Shown one piece after another: positions 31,606 to 48,733 of a stretch of 64,000 nucleotides of DNA (position 1 is the first letter of the stretch; each line of letters starts with the position of its first letter). Where the stretch lies: contig CAUYLG010048333.1 in assembly GCA_963573385.1 (NCBI GenBank), positions 1-64,000 on the forward strand. Reading direction: 5' to 3'. The position numbers and the translations under genes are program-made. The stretch comes from Cacajao melanocephalus. Taxonomy: Eukaryota > Chordata > Mammalia > Primates > Pitheciidae. The notes under the pieces were generated by a model. That model had not been told where the DNA came from. It saw nothing but the letters and a program-made list of their open reading frames with translations, and did not search any database.

Positions 31606-31759
31606 TTATCACCTAGTTTAAGAAGTGGAATATTACTAGCACTCCTAAAGCTTCCCTTGTTCCCTTTCTCTCTTCCCCAGAAGTAAGCATTATCCTGATT
31701 TCTAACACCACAGATTGGTTTTGCCAGCCTTTGGACTTTACACAAATGGAATCATATAG

Positions 31760-32094
31760 TACAGTCATCTGCTACATAAAGATGTTTTGGTAAGTGAAGG
31801 ACCACATATATGGTGGTCCCTTCAGATAGTAACATCAGTTCTTACTATACCCTTCCTATGTTTAGATACACAAATACTTACCATTGTGTTAACAGCTGCC
31901 CACAGTATCCAGTATAGTTACATGCTCTATAGGTTTGTAGTCTCAGAACAGTAGGCTATACCACATAGCCTAGGTGTGTAGCATGCTATCCATCTAGGTT
32001 TGTGTAAGTATACTCTATGATGTTCACATAACAAAACTGCCGAAGGACACATTTCTCAGAACATACCGTCATTGTTCAGTGATGCATGACTGTA
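31760..32094. mobile_element. MER2 (Tigger-type non-autonomous DNA transposon)
   Basis: 331 bp from CAGTCATCTGCTACATAAAG (31762) to GATGCATGACTG (32092), with related inverted termini and a TA dinucleotide on each side (31760-31761, 32093-32094) as Tc1/mariner-type elements give. Internal blocks TTTAGATACACAAATACTTA, CTATACCACATAGCCTAGGT and AGGTTTGTGTAAGTATACTC are those of MER2. It carries no transposase. It lies cleanly inside L1M sequence that resumes on both sides. Confidence 0.9.
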
Positions 32095-33110
32095 TGTATT
32101 GAGTCTTGTCATCTTTCGCTCGACATTACGTTTGTAAGATTTACACAGGACATTGTATGTGGAAATAGTTAATTCATTTTCTTTGCTTTTAAAATATTCC
32201 ATTATATGAATAAACCACAATTTATTTGTCTTTTCTAATGTTGATGGGCATTTGAGTTCTTTCCGGTGATTAGCTATTATGAAAAATACTATGAACATTC
32301 TTGCATATGACTTTTGGTGCATACATTTCTGTAGGGTCTACTACACCTGAGAATGAAATTGCCAGGAAACAGGATGCATATACTTTCAGCTTTAACAGAT
32401 ACTTTCAAGCAGTTTTCCAAAATGGCTTTTCCAAAAGTAGTGTATATGAGTTTCAGTTGCTCAACATTCTTATCAATTATTGGTTTCCTAAGCCTTAGTT
32501 TTCCCCATTCTGCTGGAAATACGGTGGTATCTTATTTTGGTTTCAATTTGCATTTACCTGGTAACTATTTCAGTTTAGTATCTTTTTCTGTTTATTGGCC
32601 ATTTGGATACACTGTGTGAAGTGCCTGTTCATGTTTTTCACATTTGTGAAATTGTTTTTTTTTCCTGTTGATTTGTAAGAATTTCTTACATATTCTGAAA
32701 ATAAGTCCTTAATTATATGCATTGCAAATACTTCCTCCTACTCTGTAACTTACATTTCCATTTTCTAAATAGTGTTCTTCAGTAACAGAAATTCCTAATT
32801 ATAACATAGACCAATTTACCAATTTTTTCTATATGGTTTTTTTTGTCCTATTTAAGATATTCTTACCTAACTCAGATTCATGAAGATATTCTTATATATT
32901 AATGTTAGAAGCTTTACTGCTTTACCCTCTATATTTAGATTTATAGTCTAAATAGAAATCTGAAATTGACATTGTATATGGTATAAGGTAGAGGATCATG
33001 ATTTTTTTCCATGAGGCTATCCAGTCAGATCAGAATATTTTATTTAAAATACCATCCATCTTCATTGTTTTGCAGTGCTATCTATGTTACAAAATCAAGT
33101 CTCCACATAA

Positions 33111-33498
<388 letters not shown>

Positions 33499-33632
33499 AA
33501 TTACTGTAGCTTTATAATAAGCCTTGTTATTAGGTAGCGTAAATTTTCTAACTTTTTTCCTTTTCTTCCAAATGATCTTGACTATTCTTGGTTCTTTACA
33601 TTTGTATATAAATATTAAAATTGTCAGTTTCT

Positions 33633-33651
33633 AACAACAACAACAACAACA
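33633..33651. repeat. Short (CAA)n tract
   Basis: About six CAA units at the edge of the L1M relic. Confidence 0.85.
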
Positions 33652-33655
33652 AAAA

Positions 33656-34578
<923 letters not shown>

Positions 34579-37170
34579 AACGCTCAAATTACAAGCAAAC
34601 TTTAGAAGTACAATGGTCTATAATTAGAAGTCAAGAATTTTGAATACCAGTTGGGGTTATGCCATTAAGAATTTATGACTACTCATATACACTCTCTAAA
34701 CAGAGGAGAGCAGTTATCCTGCCAATGCTTAATATATTGCATTAACTAGGTGACATCTTTAAGGCTAATAAAGTCCATTAGACTAAAATGAACTTCAGAA
34801 AAGGGATTGTTGTATCCTTATACCTCAAAGATAGTAAAGGTTAAATAATTGTGGTTGAATTCATGAGTAACTAATTTTGATCTTATCATTGTTTTTCTGA
34901 AAGTACAGAAGAAAGAGAGACTAAAAAAACAATGAGTTGAATGAGAAGTTGACTTTAAATGTTAAGGAAGCTAAATTTCATGTTCAGCTTTATTCTCCCC
35001 ACGTTGACTGAGGGTGACATATCTAATTAGGTAAGAGAGTAGACAGGGCTCAATTGTCAGGCCTGAATGGGAAAATGTCAGTTGCAGGAGCTTTCACTGT
35101 ATTTTTATCTAGCACTAAGCACATGTCTTGCCCACAACATGCATGCTATATGTACTTGCTGATTTGATTTGAGAGCACTCAAAGCTACAGCATTGGCATT
35201 ATAATTCTTTATAATACAGATGGTGCCTTTATAAGAAATGTTGGCTTTAAGCAGAACCTGATGGTACATGCCCAGGGCTCAGAAGCCCCCTTTTGTGGGT
35301 CATAAGACTAGATGCACATGCAGACTATGGATTCTATGAAGGGAGAGAATAATTTCCCCATATGCTGAAATACCTGGAGTGTTTATAATACTAATTTGCC
35401 TTTCCAATCATCATTCTCCCCTCTACAAAAAGAAACATGTTCATTAATAATATCCAACATGGATTCTACAGTTTCAGGCTTGTGGAAAAACAGGCCCTCC
35501 TAGGGTGAATGATAAGTCCATTTCCAGGGTCCAGAAATCTGCAGAAGACCACTCGGAGAAAAAGGTGCTTAAGGCCCCAGCATTTTAAATTATTTACTCA
35601 AAATAGAACTATGTTTAATAACAGCATTTTACTTAAATGTTTGTAAGTATATATATTTACCTAAATGTACAGAATTAGTATTAACAAACTCAAATTTATC
35701 TAGTACGCAAGTAATCAGAAAGCTCAATCATTTTCAAATTATTTTCCCCCATAAGCCAGACTCTAAAATAGCAATGGACGCTCACAATGATAATCATTCA
35801 AACTAAAGACTCCAATAGACCTCCTGAATAATTTTTGGAAGTAATTGTTTTTGGGGTATGTTTAAAACCAAGTTTATTATATTCTAATGCTTACAAAACT
35901 AGTCACATGTACAATTTGCACATACGGACATAGGTTAAACATAAAAATTCAATTTGTGACAAAATTCCATTCACTATCCATTACATAGAATGAGGCATTT
36001 ATTGTATCTGCTGCTTTCTCAAATTGAGGCATATCAGCCACTATACCCCATCTCCTGAAAGTCTTTCCCTATCAGTCTATCATACTATTCTCTAAGCCCT
36101 AAAAGTCCCTTCAAAATGCATGCGTTAATCGTATCCTATCCTTTCAAACATGTCAACAGTTTCTGTGAACATCTTTTAGGTAATATTTTACTAATACTGA
36201 AGTTTACTATTGTTAAATATGGACAAGTTAAATGCATACTCATTTTTACGTAGATCAATAGAATTTTTAACGATAAGGAACTGAAATTTCTAAAACCTGG
36301 GTTTAAATGAGTCTAAGCTGTTCAAACTTAACTATATATCTCATTTTCCCCCATATGTAAGATACCTAAAATACATTTTAGCTTATTTTTTAACCTACAT
36401 ACATTCAATTTCTGAAAAACAACTCCAAGCTTTCATAGTATATGATTCATTAAAAGCTTTTTCATTCATCAAAATGATTTTACTTACAAAATATAAGTAT
36501 CAACTTTACCCTTAGGGAATATTTTATTAAATAGCAATATGAATTCATGAAGGACATATATCATTTTACTAAAAGACTTTGTAAAAACTTACAAATTAAA
36601 GCAAAGTGATCATCCTTACATGTTCATAATTTACATAAGAAACTAACAAACTGAAATTAATTTTAAAATAAGGTTCTGAAAAAGAACTGCAGAAATAAAA
36701 ATGGAATTTATTTTGTAATATCTTGGTGTTCAAACTATTTTTAAAGAAAGGACAGATACAGTGTTCACAGATGACCTGAAGAGCCTTGCCTTAAGTGATG
36801 ATTTTCTTGCTATTCAGCTAGCTATAATAAATATGCTAAAAACAATAACAAGGACAAAAAAAAATTATACATAATTAAACTGTCATGCCATCAAAAATAG
36901 ATTTTGTATGAACATATAATATTAGAAGTGTTCAAAATAAGTTGATTTCTATTTTGCTCCTAGTAGTTCCTCTAAAAACAAATAATTTGTTCAGTAGCAG
37001 ACAATGCACAAAATAATTATTAAGAGCATGTCAGGTTCCTAGCAAACTTTTTGCTTTTATAATTCTGTTTCCTTGCATAACCACCAAATGGGAAATGGAA
37101 TTACATGTGACACTAATAATTCTTTATGAAAAACATCATTCTGAACATACAATCAAATAAATGTAGTCAT

Positions 37171-37181
37171 ACACCCACACG

Positions 37182-37226
<45 letters not shown>
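37171..37226. repeat. (CA)n microsatellite
   Basis: ACACCCACACGCACACATAC passes into about 18 uninterrupted CA units. The imperfect left edge suggests an older, expanding repeat. Confidence 0.95.
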
Positions 37227-37227
<1 letters not shown>

Positions 37228-37894
37228 TGATAGAAGGTATAGGCATGTATCTCCTACTTATACAATCCAAATGTTCTACAACCCAAAAACCTACATTTAC
37301 TTTATCTTCAATAAATATATATATGCATCTCTGTGAATGATATGTATAATGCCTATAAATACGTATGTTTTAGTTTGAAATAATGTATTCACTTAATAGC
37401 TTTAGATTAGTTCCAAAAATCTGGTTCAATAGACTTTTAAAATGTACCTAATCGATACAAAGAGATCAGCTCCAAAAGAATAACAGTTTAACCTATTCCC
37501 TTCAAAATATGTTAAGATACTCATAGATTGCTGTTAGTTTCTTTGTTATCTCAAACGATAAATAAAGAGAATCTAGGCTTTCCTGAATTTAAAACAAAGA
37601 TAGAATTCTCAGATTTTCATATTAATTTGAGTAAACAATCATAATAAAGTTTCTGGATAACTAATTTGAGCAATAAGACAAGGTTTGCTGAATTTCTGAA
37701 TAAACATTTCTAGCGGTAGGTTAACTCTATTTTGACTTGAACTAAAAAACTAGTTTTATTTAGGATTTTGCAACTCTCTGAATTAAACACAAATATTATC
37801 AAGGAAAAAAAATTTTAATGATCACTTGACCATTAAAACTGAATGAATTACAATTCTTATACCAAATATGGAGTTTATTCTGGATGGGTGGAGG

Positions 37895-37896
<2 letters not shown>

Positions 37897-37936
<40 letters not shown>
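37897..37936. repeat. (GT)n microsatellite
   Basis: 20 uninterrupted GT units, complementary to the CA tract about 670 bp upstream. Confidence 0.95.
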
Positions 37937-37937
<1 letters not shown>

Positions 37938-38578
37938 TACTGCTTGTCAGAGGCAAAAGGTGAGTTGCTGTAAGAGTACAGTACTTACATCCTCAGTTCT
38001 GTGTCACCTAACAGAAACTACAGTATGATTCGAAGTTCTTTTTTATTAAAGAGAGTTACAAAATCACTCTTTGATAGGTGCTACAATTTGGTTCAAAGCC
38101 TCCTAGAAGTTGAATGGCAATGTTAAAACCATTAACCACTCAGCTCCTGAACATGAAGAAAATTATGCTTGTATAGCAACTAGAATTTCCTTCTCAAGAT
38201 TGCAGCAGCAGTCAAAATTAACAATGGATTATTCTTGTGATTGGGGTGGAGGGCCGAGGTGGGGAAGGAAAAGAAAAAAAGGTTGACATCATATCTTTCC
38301 CTGAGATTACCTAAAAATTTATACTTCACAATGTAACACCATAAAATTATGGCTGTTAATGCTTGTTTGGAGACACAATTTCAAATACAAAATGGAACTT
38401 AAAAGAAAGATAAGCTACTTAAATCTTAAAAGGGAAACTAAAAATTAATGGTAATTTTCTCATGTATCACATTTCAAAGAAGAGCCCTTACAGTATAAAG
38501 ATCCCATGAGTTCATGACAGCTTTATTCTCAGACCCACAAATCGAGGCCATTGTTATGCTCTGAAACTGTAGGAACTG

Positions 38579-38691
38579 CTGCCACCTATAGGATCTGAAC
38601 AATAATGGCAGTGTTTTACTCAGCAGTACCCTCTATTGGGGACAGAAATGTGCTGCGGTGTGTAGGCACTTTTCTAAACAGCAGGTGGCCT
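38579..38691. promoter_or_regulatory. Candidate CTCF-like motif cluster
   Basis: Compared by eye with the CTCF core CCASYAGRKGGCRS, three sites score well. Minus-strand CCTATAGGTGGCAG (38579-38592) matches 12 of 14, minus-strand CCAATAGAGGGTAC (38626-38639) 12 of 14, and plus-strand ACAGCAGGTGGCCT (38678-38691) 11 of 14. Motif matching alone does not show binding. Confidence 0.25.
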
Positions 38692-40967
38692 CACTTTTGC
38701 TACAGATTTACCTCTAAGATGTTGGTTTAAAAGCTTTTTCATGTTTGTAAAATAAACTCCAACTTCTGCCTGAATCTAAAGTTGCTAGGTGATTTGAAAT
38801 AGGAAAAAAAAAAAAAATACAACCTTGAACTCTGAAAATTCGCTTCCATAAACAGTTTCACAAAGTTGTTTCCCAGTTGCTAATCTAATGCCACTTAGTG
38901 CCATGCCATACCAATCAAGACACAAAAGAGAGGTATTCTGCTGAGACTCCCTGCATAGGGGTGAAATTAAGGAAAGTTTTTATTCGGTATAAAATGTCAG
39001 TTACCATAATTAGTTCCATCTTCCTAGAATTTATTACACTGTGTAATATAAAGTAACTATAAAGATCCCAGTTTCTTGTGGCATTCTTAGGTAATTAATA
39101 TTAAGCAAGGTTATACATTTTTAAAGATATTTACTGTTGAGTATTAGTAAACTCAAACCTTTAAGAATAGCAATATGTACCAGAGATGTCAGCATAATTT
39201 TCTGAGAGAAGAAAAACAATTAACTTTTATATCTTTTTATTGTAACCAGAAAAGTGACAGCTTCCCTTTAGTTTTATTCCACCCACACAAATTAATTAAA
39301 ATAAATAATGCCTTTATTATTGTTAAAAATTTGAGAGCAATTTAAATGTTAACAAATAAAAGGTGTTATAAGCAAGGGTTGAAGTAAAGGATTTCAGCAT
39401 ATTCAGAGGCCAAGGTAAAGTATGCCTATAAACCAAAGAAAATCTTGTAACAGAAAATCATTCAGTCAGAGTCAAGTAGCACTCATACTATTAAAATAAA
39501 TAAATATTATCCACTATACCGCTGTAGACATGCCATCAACTGATGAAATTGCAAAGGCTAAACTCTAAACCTCTATCTGTAATCACAGCAAATAGTAGCA
39601 AGAAAAAAATATATAGACTTAGGACAAAACAAAGAAACAAAATAATATCCAATTCAAAGCTATGAAAAAGCAAATAAAATTATTATTGAAATGTTGACTG
39701 ATCTAGAAATGTTGGATGAATACTTCAAAACGTAGCCAGCTATCCAAATATTTATCATGTTTCTTAAGAAAAAAGATAGGATTTGTTCTTACGTATATGC
39801 AGATCTTAGGTCACAAAATCACAGATTCCTAGAAAATATTTAATATACATTGCTTTTAATTTTACACATTAAATCTATGATACATATAGGTAATTTTTAG
39901 GGCCACTGAAACAAATTGTCACTGCAGCCTTACATAGGCTGTAGCCACTGAAATCTTAAAAGGGAATGTATATGGAAAAAGTACCATCCATCCCTTTGTG
40001 TGAAGTAGCTTTGCTAATTCCATGAGTTCTCACACTACTACTTTTCACCTGTGACCAGGCTTAGCCTATACCTGTACCACTGTGAATATGCTAATAGTCC
40101 TGATTTAGGCCTATCACCTTCCTTTTTTTCTTTATATGTCTTTACTTGTCTGTCTTGGCACCATTTTCTTCAAATGACTATTCTGTGCTGCGAACAAAAG
40201 CTCTGATGGACTTTTCAATTCCTTTCATAGTTAAGAAATGGCAGCTAGCAAAGTGGAGGACCAGAAAAAGCTAAATGTGCTCAATCAAAAATGTACTACA
40301 ACCTCAGAATTCTGGATAACTGGGCTTTATCTTAAATCTATACTATTGAGATTTACAATTTTTTTCCAGCTGTCTACACAACTTATTTTTAAATTGTTTA
40401 TTGTCATCATAGTTTATGTTTTTCAGTTTTAAATCATTTTATCAATTTCCAAACCAGGATGGGGAAATATGGTTTAAAAATAGTTTTAATTTATAATAGG
40501 GCTAAGCAAATTTATTTGATACATAGTTGTATATAAACATCATTGTACTGAAACCAATACACCAGACTTACATAGATCCACTGGTTATCAGGGTGGATAC
40601 ACATGTACACCCTAATCCTGGGCTTCTCCAAAATTTGTGATAAGATCATGGGTTTGCTCTACTATGAAGCACATTTTATTAGATCAAATTTCCAAGCTCC
40701 TGTTAACTCAATAATGAACTATAGCAAACTGAACTTTTATTGTGTGTTTTCTAAAAGATAGTGATTAAATACATAAGTAGACAGATATAATTGTATGTGG
40801 TAATACATACCTACAGTGTTTTTCAACTTTAAGTAATTTAAAATTTTTTCCTAAATTCTCTATATCCTCATAGAAATGATGTTTCTAAGTCTATAACCCA
40901 GAACTACCTTTGATATAACTATATAAAGGCTTTCTTTCATTACTTCAGTAATAAGCCATTTGGATGA

Positions 40968-41165
40968 CAATAATAATAACAGCTGGGATATAACACCCAC
41001 CATGTGTCATGTACTAGGTGTTTTTTATTCATAAGCATTGATCAATCCTTTGAGTTACTATCCCCATTTTACAGATGAGGAATTTGAAAGACAGGGAAAT
41101 TACGTGGCTTGCCTAAGACCACCAGGTCTGTGGATTACAAATTAAGTGCTTTTTCTGTTAAGCAA
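40968..41165 (-). mobile_element. MIR SINE, antisense
   Basis: ATAATAATAACAGCTGGGAT, ACCATGTGTCATGTACTAGG, CCCCATTTTACAGATGAGGA, ACAGGGAAATTACGTGGCTT and GCCTAAGACCACCAGG follow antisense MIR order. It is one of the clearest MIR copies here. Confidence 0.85.
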
Positions 41166-42146
41166 CTGTAGATATAATTTAATTCAATTCCAGAAAAAGT
41201 ACTGAATAACTGCTACATGGAACATATGATTCTAAGCAATTTTTCACAAAATAATTTAGTTTATAAAATTAGGTAACTCAAAATCTTAGGAATGTATAAA
41301 ATTTTTTTTACACAGTGTAAAAAACCTTTACACGTTTTTAAAAATGCTAAAAACCTGAATGTGACAAGATTTAATGTTTCACTTATATTTTTTATATACA
41401 TTAATATCATTACACAATAAAATAAACACATCTCACAGCAAGAGAAGGACTCAGGAGCTAGAAAATGTAAATAGTTGATGCGACAAAGTCATTATGTATC
41501 CCATTTTAAGAATATGTTATAATATGCAAGCCTGTAGAAGAACCCCATATTGATAATGAGTGAGATCTTTTGAATTTGCAATATTCTTTACCTTTAAGAA
41601 ATTAATAATCTCTCACTACTTTTTTTTTCCAACTACATGCTTTTACCACTTTAGTAGTGTCTTCATTTTGAAAGCACTGGGAATAAACAGTTTAAAAACT
41701 GTAATTTTCTTTGTAGGTACAGTATTAAATTGCAGTATCAACTCAAGCACCAAAGAACTACAGTGCTACCCTGAGGACAAAGGCATTTTAGATGTTGTAA
41801 ATATATTATGAAGAAGTCTTTTAAATTGTCAGCAAGATAACCTCATTCATTTCTTTTTAGTGATTTATTCTTGTTTCACACAAAAATCAAATGCAATGGT
41901 ATTTCTGTTACCATTTTTCAAACGATATCCTAAAGCTTCAGTTTTAAGGGACACAGGTAGGTGAGCAGATGGTTCTCAAGAGAGTGCAGTCACAGACTGT
42001 TTCCCCTTCAGAATATTCCTAAACAATGATGCATTCTGATTTGAAGGGTCCTGTTTGTAGGTCCATCATATGCTTCTTTCTAGTAAACCACAACTGAAAT
42101 GAGATCATGCGTAAGAGTTTTTTTCTTTTCAATAAAATTTCTCTTT
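41166..42146. other. Unassigned AT-rich DNA
   Basis: No gene could be supported. A pyrimidine tract ending AATTTTCTTTGTAG (about 41703-41716) looks like a splice acceptor, and a frame stays open to a TGA at 41809-41811. There is no homology I recognise and no supporting donor. Confidence 0.4.
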
Positions 42147-42202
42147 AAAATAGTGAGGTACTGTGCTCGCTTCGGCAGCACATATACTAAAACAGTGAGG
42201 TA
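42147..42202 (+). pseudogene. RNU6 (fragment): Tailless U6 snRNA retropseudogene (first 30 nt only)
   Basis: Positions 42163-42192 match the first 30 nt of U6 snRNA exactly (starting GTGCTCGCTTCGGCAGCACA and ending ATACTAAAA), then the match stops. The flanks AAAATAGTGAGGTA (42147-42160) and AAAACAGTGAGGTA (42189-42202) match at 13 of 14 bases, and the second overlaps the AAAA of U6 nt 27-30. The 5' target reads TT/AAAA, the preferred L1 endonuclease site. There is no poly(A) tail and no promoter, so it is not a working U6 gene. This fits the known class of tailless retropseudogenes made from 3'-truncated small RNAs. Confidence 0.92.
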
Positions 42203-44984
<2,782 letters not shown>

Positions 44985-45095
44985 CTGCCCTCTCTACCAA
45001 CTGTGGGCTCCTAGGGGACACGAACCAAGTCTCACTTTTTTGGATCCTCAGGTTCTTACTTACATTGTATCAACTAAAAATATTTGTTAAAATGA
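44985..45095 (+). mobile_element. L2 LINE 3' end
   Basis: CTGTGGGCTCCTAGGGGACA, CCAAGTCTCACTTTTTTGGA and TATCAACTAAAAATATTTGT match the sense L2 3' terminus in order. Confidence 0.5.
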
Positions 45096-45214
45096 AAGAA
45101 GATACATGGAATATCTGTATTATGAATGTTTTTAGATAGTATATTTTAGTACAAACAGGATTTTGGGGGCTGATGCAAAAGTTCAAACCTTAGACAAGTT
45201 ATCAGATTGTGCCT

Positions 45215-45307
45215 CACAGTAACAGTAGTAATAGCTACCATTTATTAGGTGACTCCTATGGTATGTACTTTATACACATTAGCTTATTTAATCTTCACAA
45301 TAAAAAA
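45215..45307 (-). mobile_element. MIR SINE fragment, antisense
   Basis: AACAGTAGTAATAGCTACCA, TTTATTAGGTGACTCCTATG and TTAGCTTATTTAATCTTCAC are the antisense MIR 3' half. Confidence 0.75.
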
Positions 45308-45970
45308 TAGTTCAAATGAACTTCCAAAGCAAATTTCATGCCCTGATTAAAAAAGAATTGCCCATTTTTGCATAAAATACAAAAAAAAATTAAAAATGAA
45401 AGAAATTTTTTTCAAAAATGAAAACAGAACCAGAAGGAACATGAGAGCAAACAAATGTAACTGATAATACCTTAAAAGTAATAGAAGATGAAAAGGAGAC
45501 ACTTAAAGACAAAATAAAAATTAAAGATGAGAGGAGATAGATGCATGATGATAATTGTACAACATTATGTACATATTTAGTACCATTGAATACTAAAAAT
45601 GGTTAAGATGGTAAATTTTGTGATAGGTACATTTTAACACAATAAAAAATCGGGGAAGAAAAGAAATTAAGAAAGTAATCATAAACATAAGATAAAGTAA
45701 CACATATAGAAACACAAAGATTTAACATACATATAAGAGGAGCTCCTGAAAAATAAAATAGATTAAAACAAATGTAGAACTATCATCCAAGAAAATGTTT
45801 CTAAAATTTATAAACAAAGAAATACACTTAAAGCTATACATTGAAAGGGCACACACCAAATATAAAATCTTTGGATTTTCACACAACATGACCAAATTAT
45901 TTTTAAAAATCAAATTTAATAGGATTCAACAGCCAAGTATATTACGACACTCAATGAAAAAATAAGCTAT
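45308..45970 (+). mobile_element. L1M 3' end relic within AT-rich DNA
   Basis: The clear part is 45541-45655: ATAATTGTACAACATTATGT, TAAAAATGGTTAAGATGGTA, TAAATTTTGTGATAGGTACA and AACACAATAAAAAA, the 3' terminus of L1MB/L1MC-type elements. The flanks to 45310 and 45970 are A-rich and unassigned. Confidence 0.6.
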
Positions 45971-46309
45971 TTTTAAAATTATATTTAACTGACACACAGT
46001 AATTGTACATATTTATGGATACAGTGTGATACTTTGATATATGTGTACAATGTGTAATGATCAAATCAGGGTAATTAGCGTATCTATAACCTCAAACATA
46101 TATCATTTCTTTGTTAACTATAGTCACCCTACAGTGCTATAGAACATTAGAACTGATTCCTCTCATCTATCTTTAAGATTGTATCCATTAACCAACCTCT
46201 CCCAATACCTTCCTTCACCCGATTCTCCCTAGCCTTCTATTCCCTACTTCCATGAGATCAACATTTTTAGCTTCTACACGAGTGAGAACAGACATTTTCT
46301 TTCTTTTCC

Positions 46310-46582
46310 TTTTTTTTTTTTTTTTAAGACAGGGTCTCACTCTGTCATCCAGGCTGTAGTGCAATGGAGCAATCATGGCTCACTGCAGCCTCAACCTCCC
46401 AGGCTCAAGCAATCCTCCCACCTCAGCCTCCTGAATAGCTAGGATTACAGGCATATACCACCGCAGAGACTGGGACTTGCTTTGTTGCCTAGGCTGGTCT
46501 CGAACTCCTAGGTTCAAACAATCCTCTCTCCTCAGCCTCCCAAAGTGCTGAGATTACAGGCATAAGCCACTGTATCTGGCCT
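46310..46582 (-). mobile_element. Old antisense Alu in L1
   Basis: T18 tail, GACAGGGTCTCACTCTGTCA, to ACTGTATCTGGCC. J-like arms (GCAGCCTCAACCTCCCAGGC). The linker (CTAATTTTT) is lost after CATATACCACCGCAGAGACT. Confidence 0.9.
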
Positions 46583-47014
46583 CATATTATCTTTATCTAT
46601 CCATCTGTGGATGAACACAGGTTGATTCCATATCTTGGCTATTACAAACAGTGCTGCAATAAACATGGGAGTGCAGATATCTCTTCGATATATTGATTTC
46701 AATTACTTTGGATATATACCCAGCAGTGATACTGCTGAGTCATATGATAGTTCCATTTACTATCATATGTTCACTGAGGAACCTCCACACTATTTTCCAT
46801 AATGGCTATATTAATTTACATTCCCACCAGCAATGTATGAGCTCCTTCTTGTGTCCTCACCAGCATTTGTTATTTTTTGTCTTTTTGTTGGCAGCCATTC
46901 TACCTGAGGTAAAAGATTATATATCATTGCGGTTTTAATTTGTACTTCCCTGATGACCAGTGATGTAGAACATTGTTTCATATGCTTGTTGGCTTTTAAA
47001 ATGACTTCTTTTGA

Positions 47015-47483
<469 letters not shown>

Positions 47484-48073
47484 ATAGCCTCATTTTTAAG
47501 TTAGATTATTTGCTTTTTTGCTGTTGAACTGTTGAGTTCCTTGTATATTCTGGATATTAAATTCTTGTTGGATGGCTTGCAAATATTTTCTCCCATTCTT
47601 CAGGTTTTCTTTTCACTCTGTTGATTGTTTACTCTGTTGTGCAAAAGCATTTTAGTTTTATGTAGTAAGTACTATTTGTCTATTTTTGATTTTGTTGCCT
47701 ATGCTTTTGAGGTCTTAGCCATACAAATCTTTGCCAACATCAATGCCCTGAAGCATTTCTCCCATGCTTTCTTCTAGTAGTTTCAAAGTTTGAGGTCTTA
47801 CAGTTGAGCACTTAATCCATCTTGAGGTGATTTTTGTACATGGTGAGAAATAGGAGTCTAGTTTCATTCTTCTGCATATGGGTATCCAGTTTTCCCAGCA
47901 CTATTTATTGAAGAGACTGTCCTTCCCCTCGACATATTTTTGTAATACCTTTGTCAAAAAGCAGTTGGTTAAAGATACACAAACTTATTTCTAGGCTCTG
48001 TATTCTATTATACTGGTCAACATGTTTGTTTTCATGCCAGTACCATATGGTTTTGGTTACTACAGCTTCATAG

Positions 48074-48733
<660 letters not shown>

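Larger units (their letters stand above)
34579..40967. other. Repeat-poor, Alu-free block
   Basis: About 6.4 kb with no Alu, no recognised L1 and no gene. It holds two dinucleotide microsatellites (37171, 37897) and a cluster of CTCF-like motifs (38579-38691). AT-rich throughout, with moderately GC-richer patches at 35000-35600 and 38500-38700. No intact coding frame was seen. Confidence 0.55.

Noticed and set aside
41560..41811. Possible terminal coding exon after a splice-acceptor-like tract ending TTTGTAG
   Set aside because: The frame begins at GTG, no partner exon or homologous protein is recognised, and acceptor-like tracts are common by chance in AT-rich DNA.
42163..42192. A functional U6 gene
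   Set aside because: Only the first 30 of about 107 nt are present. The ACAGAGA box, the 3' stem-loop and the terminator are absent.
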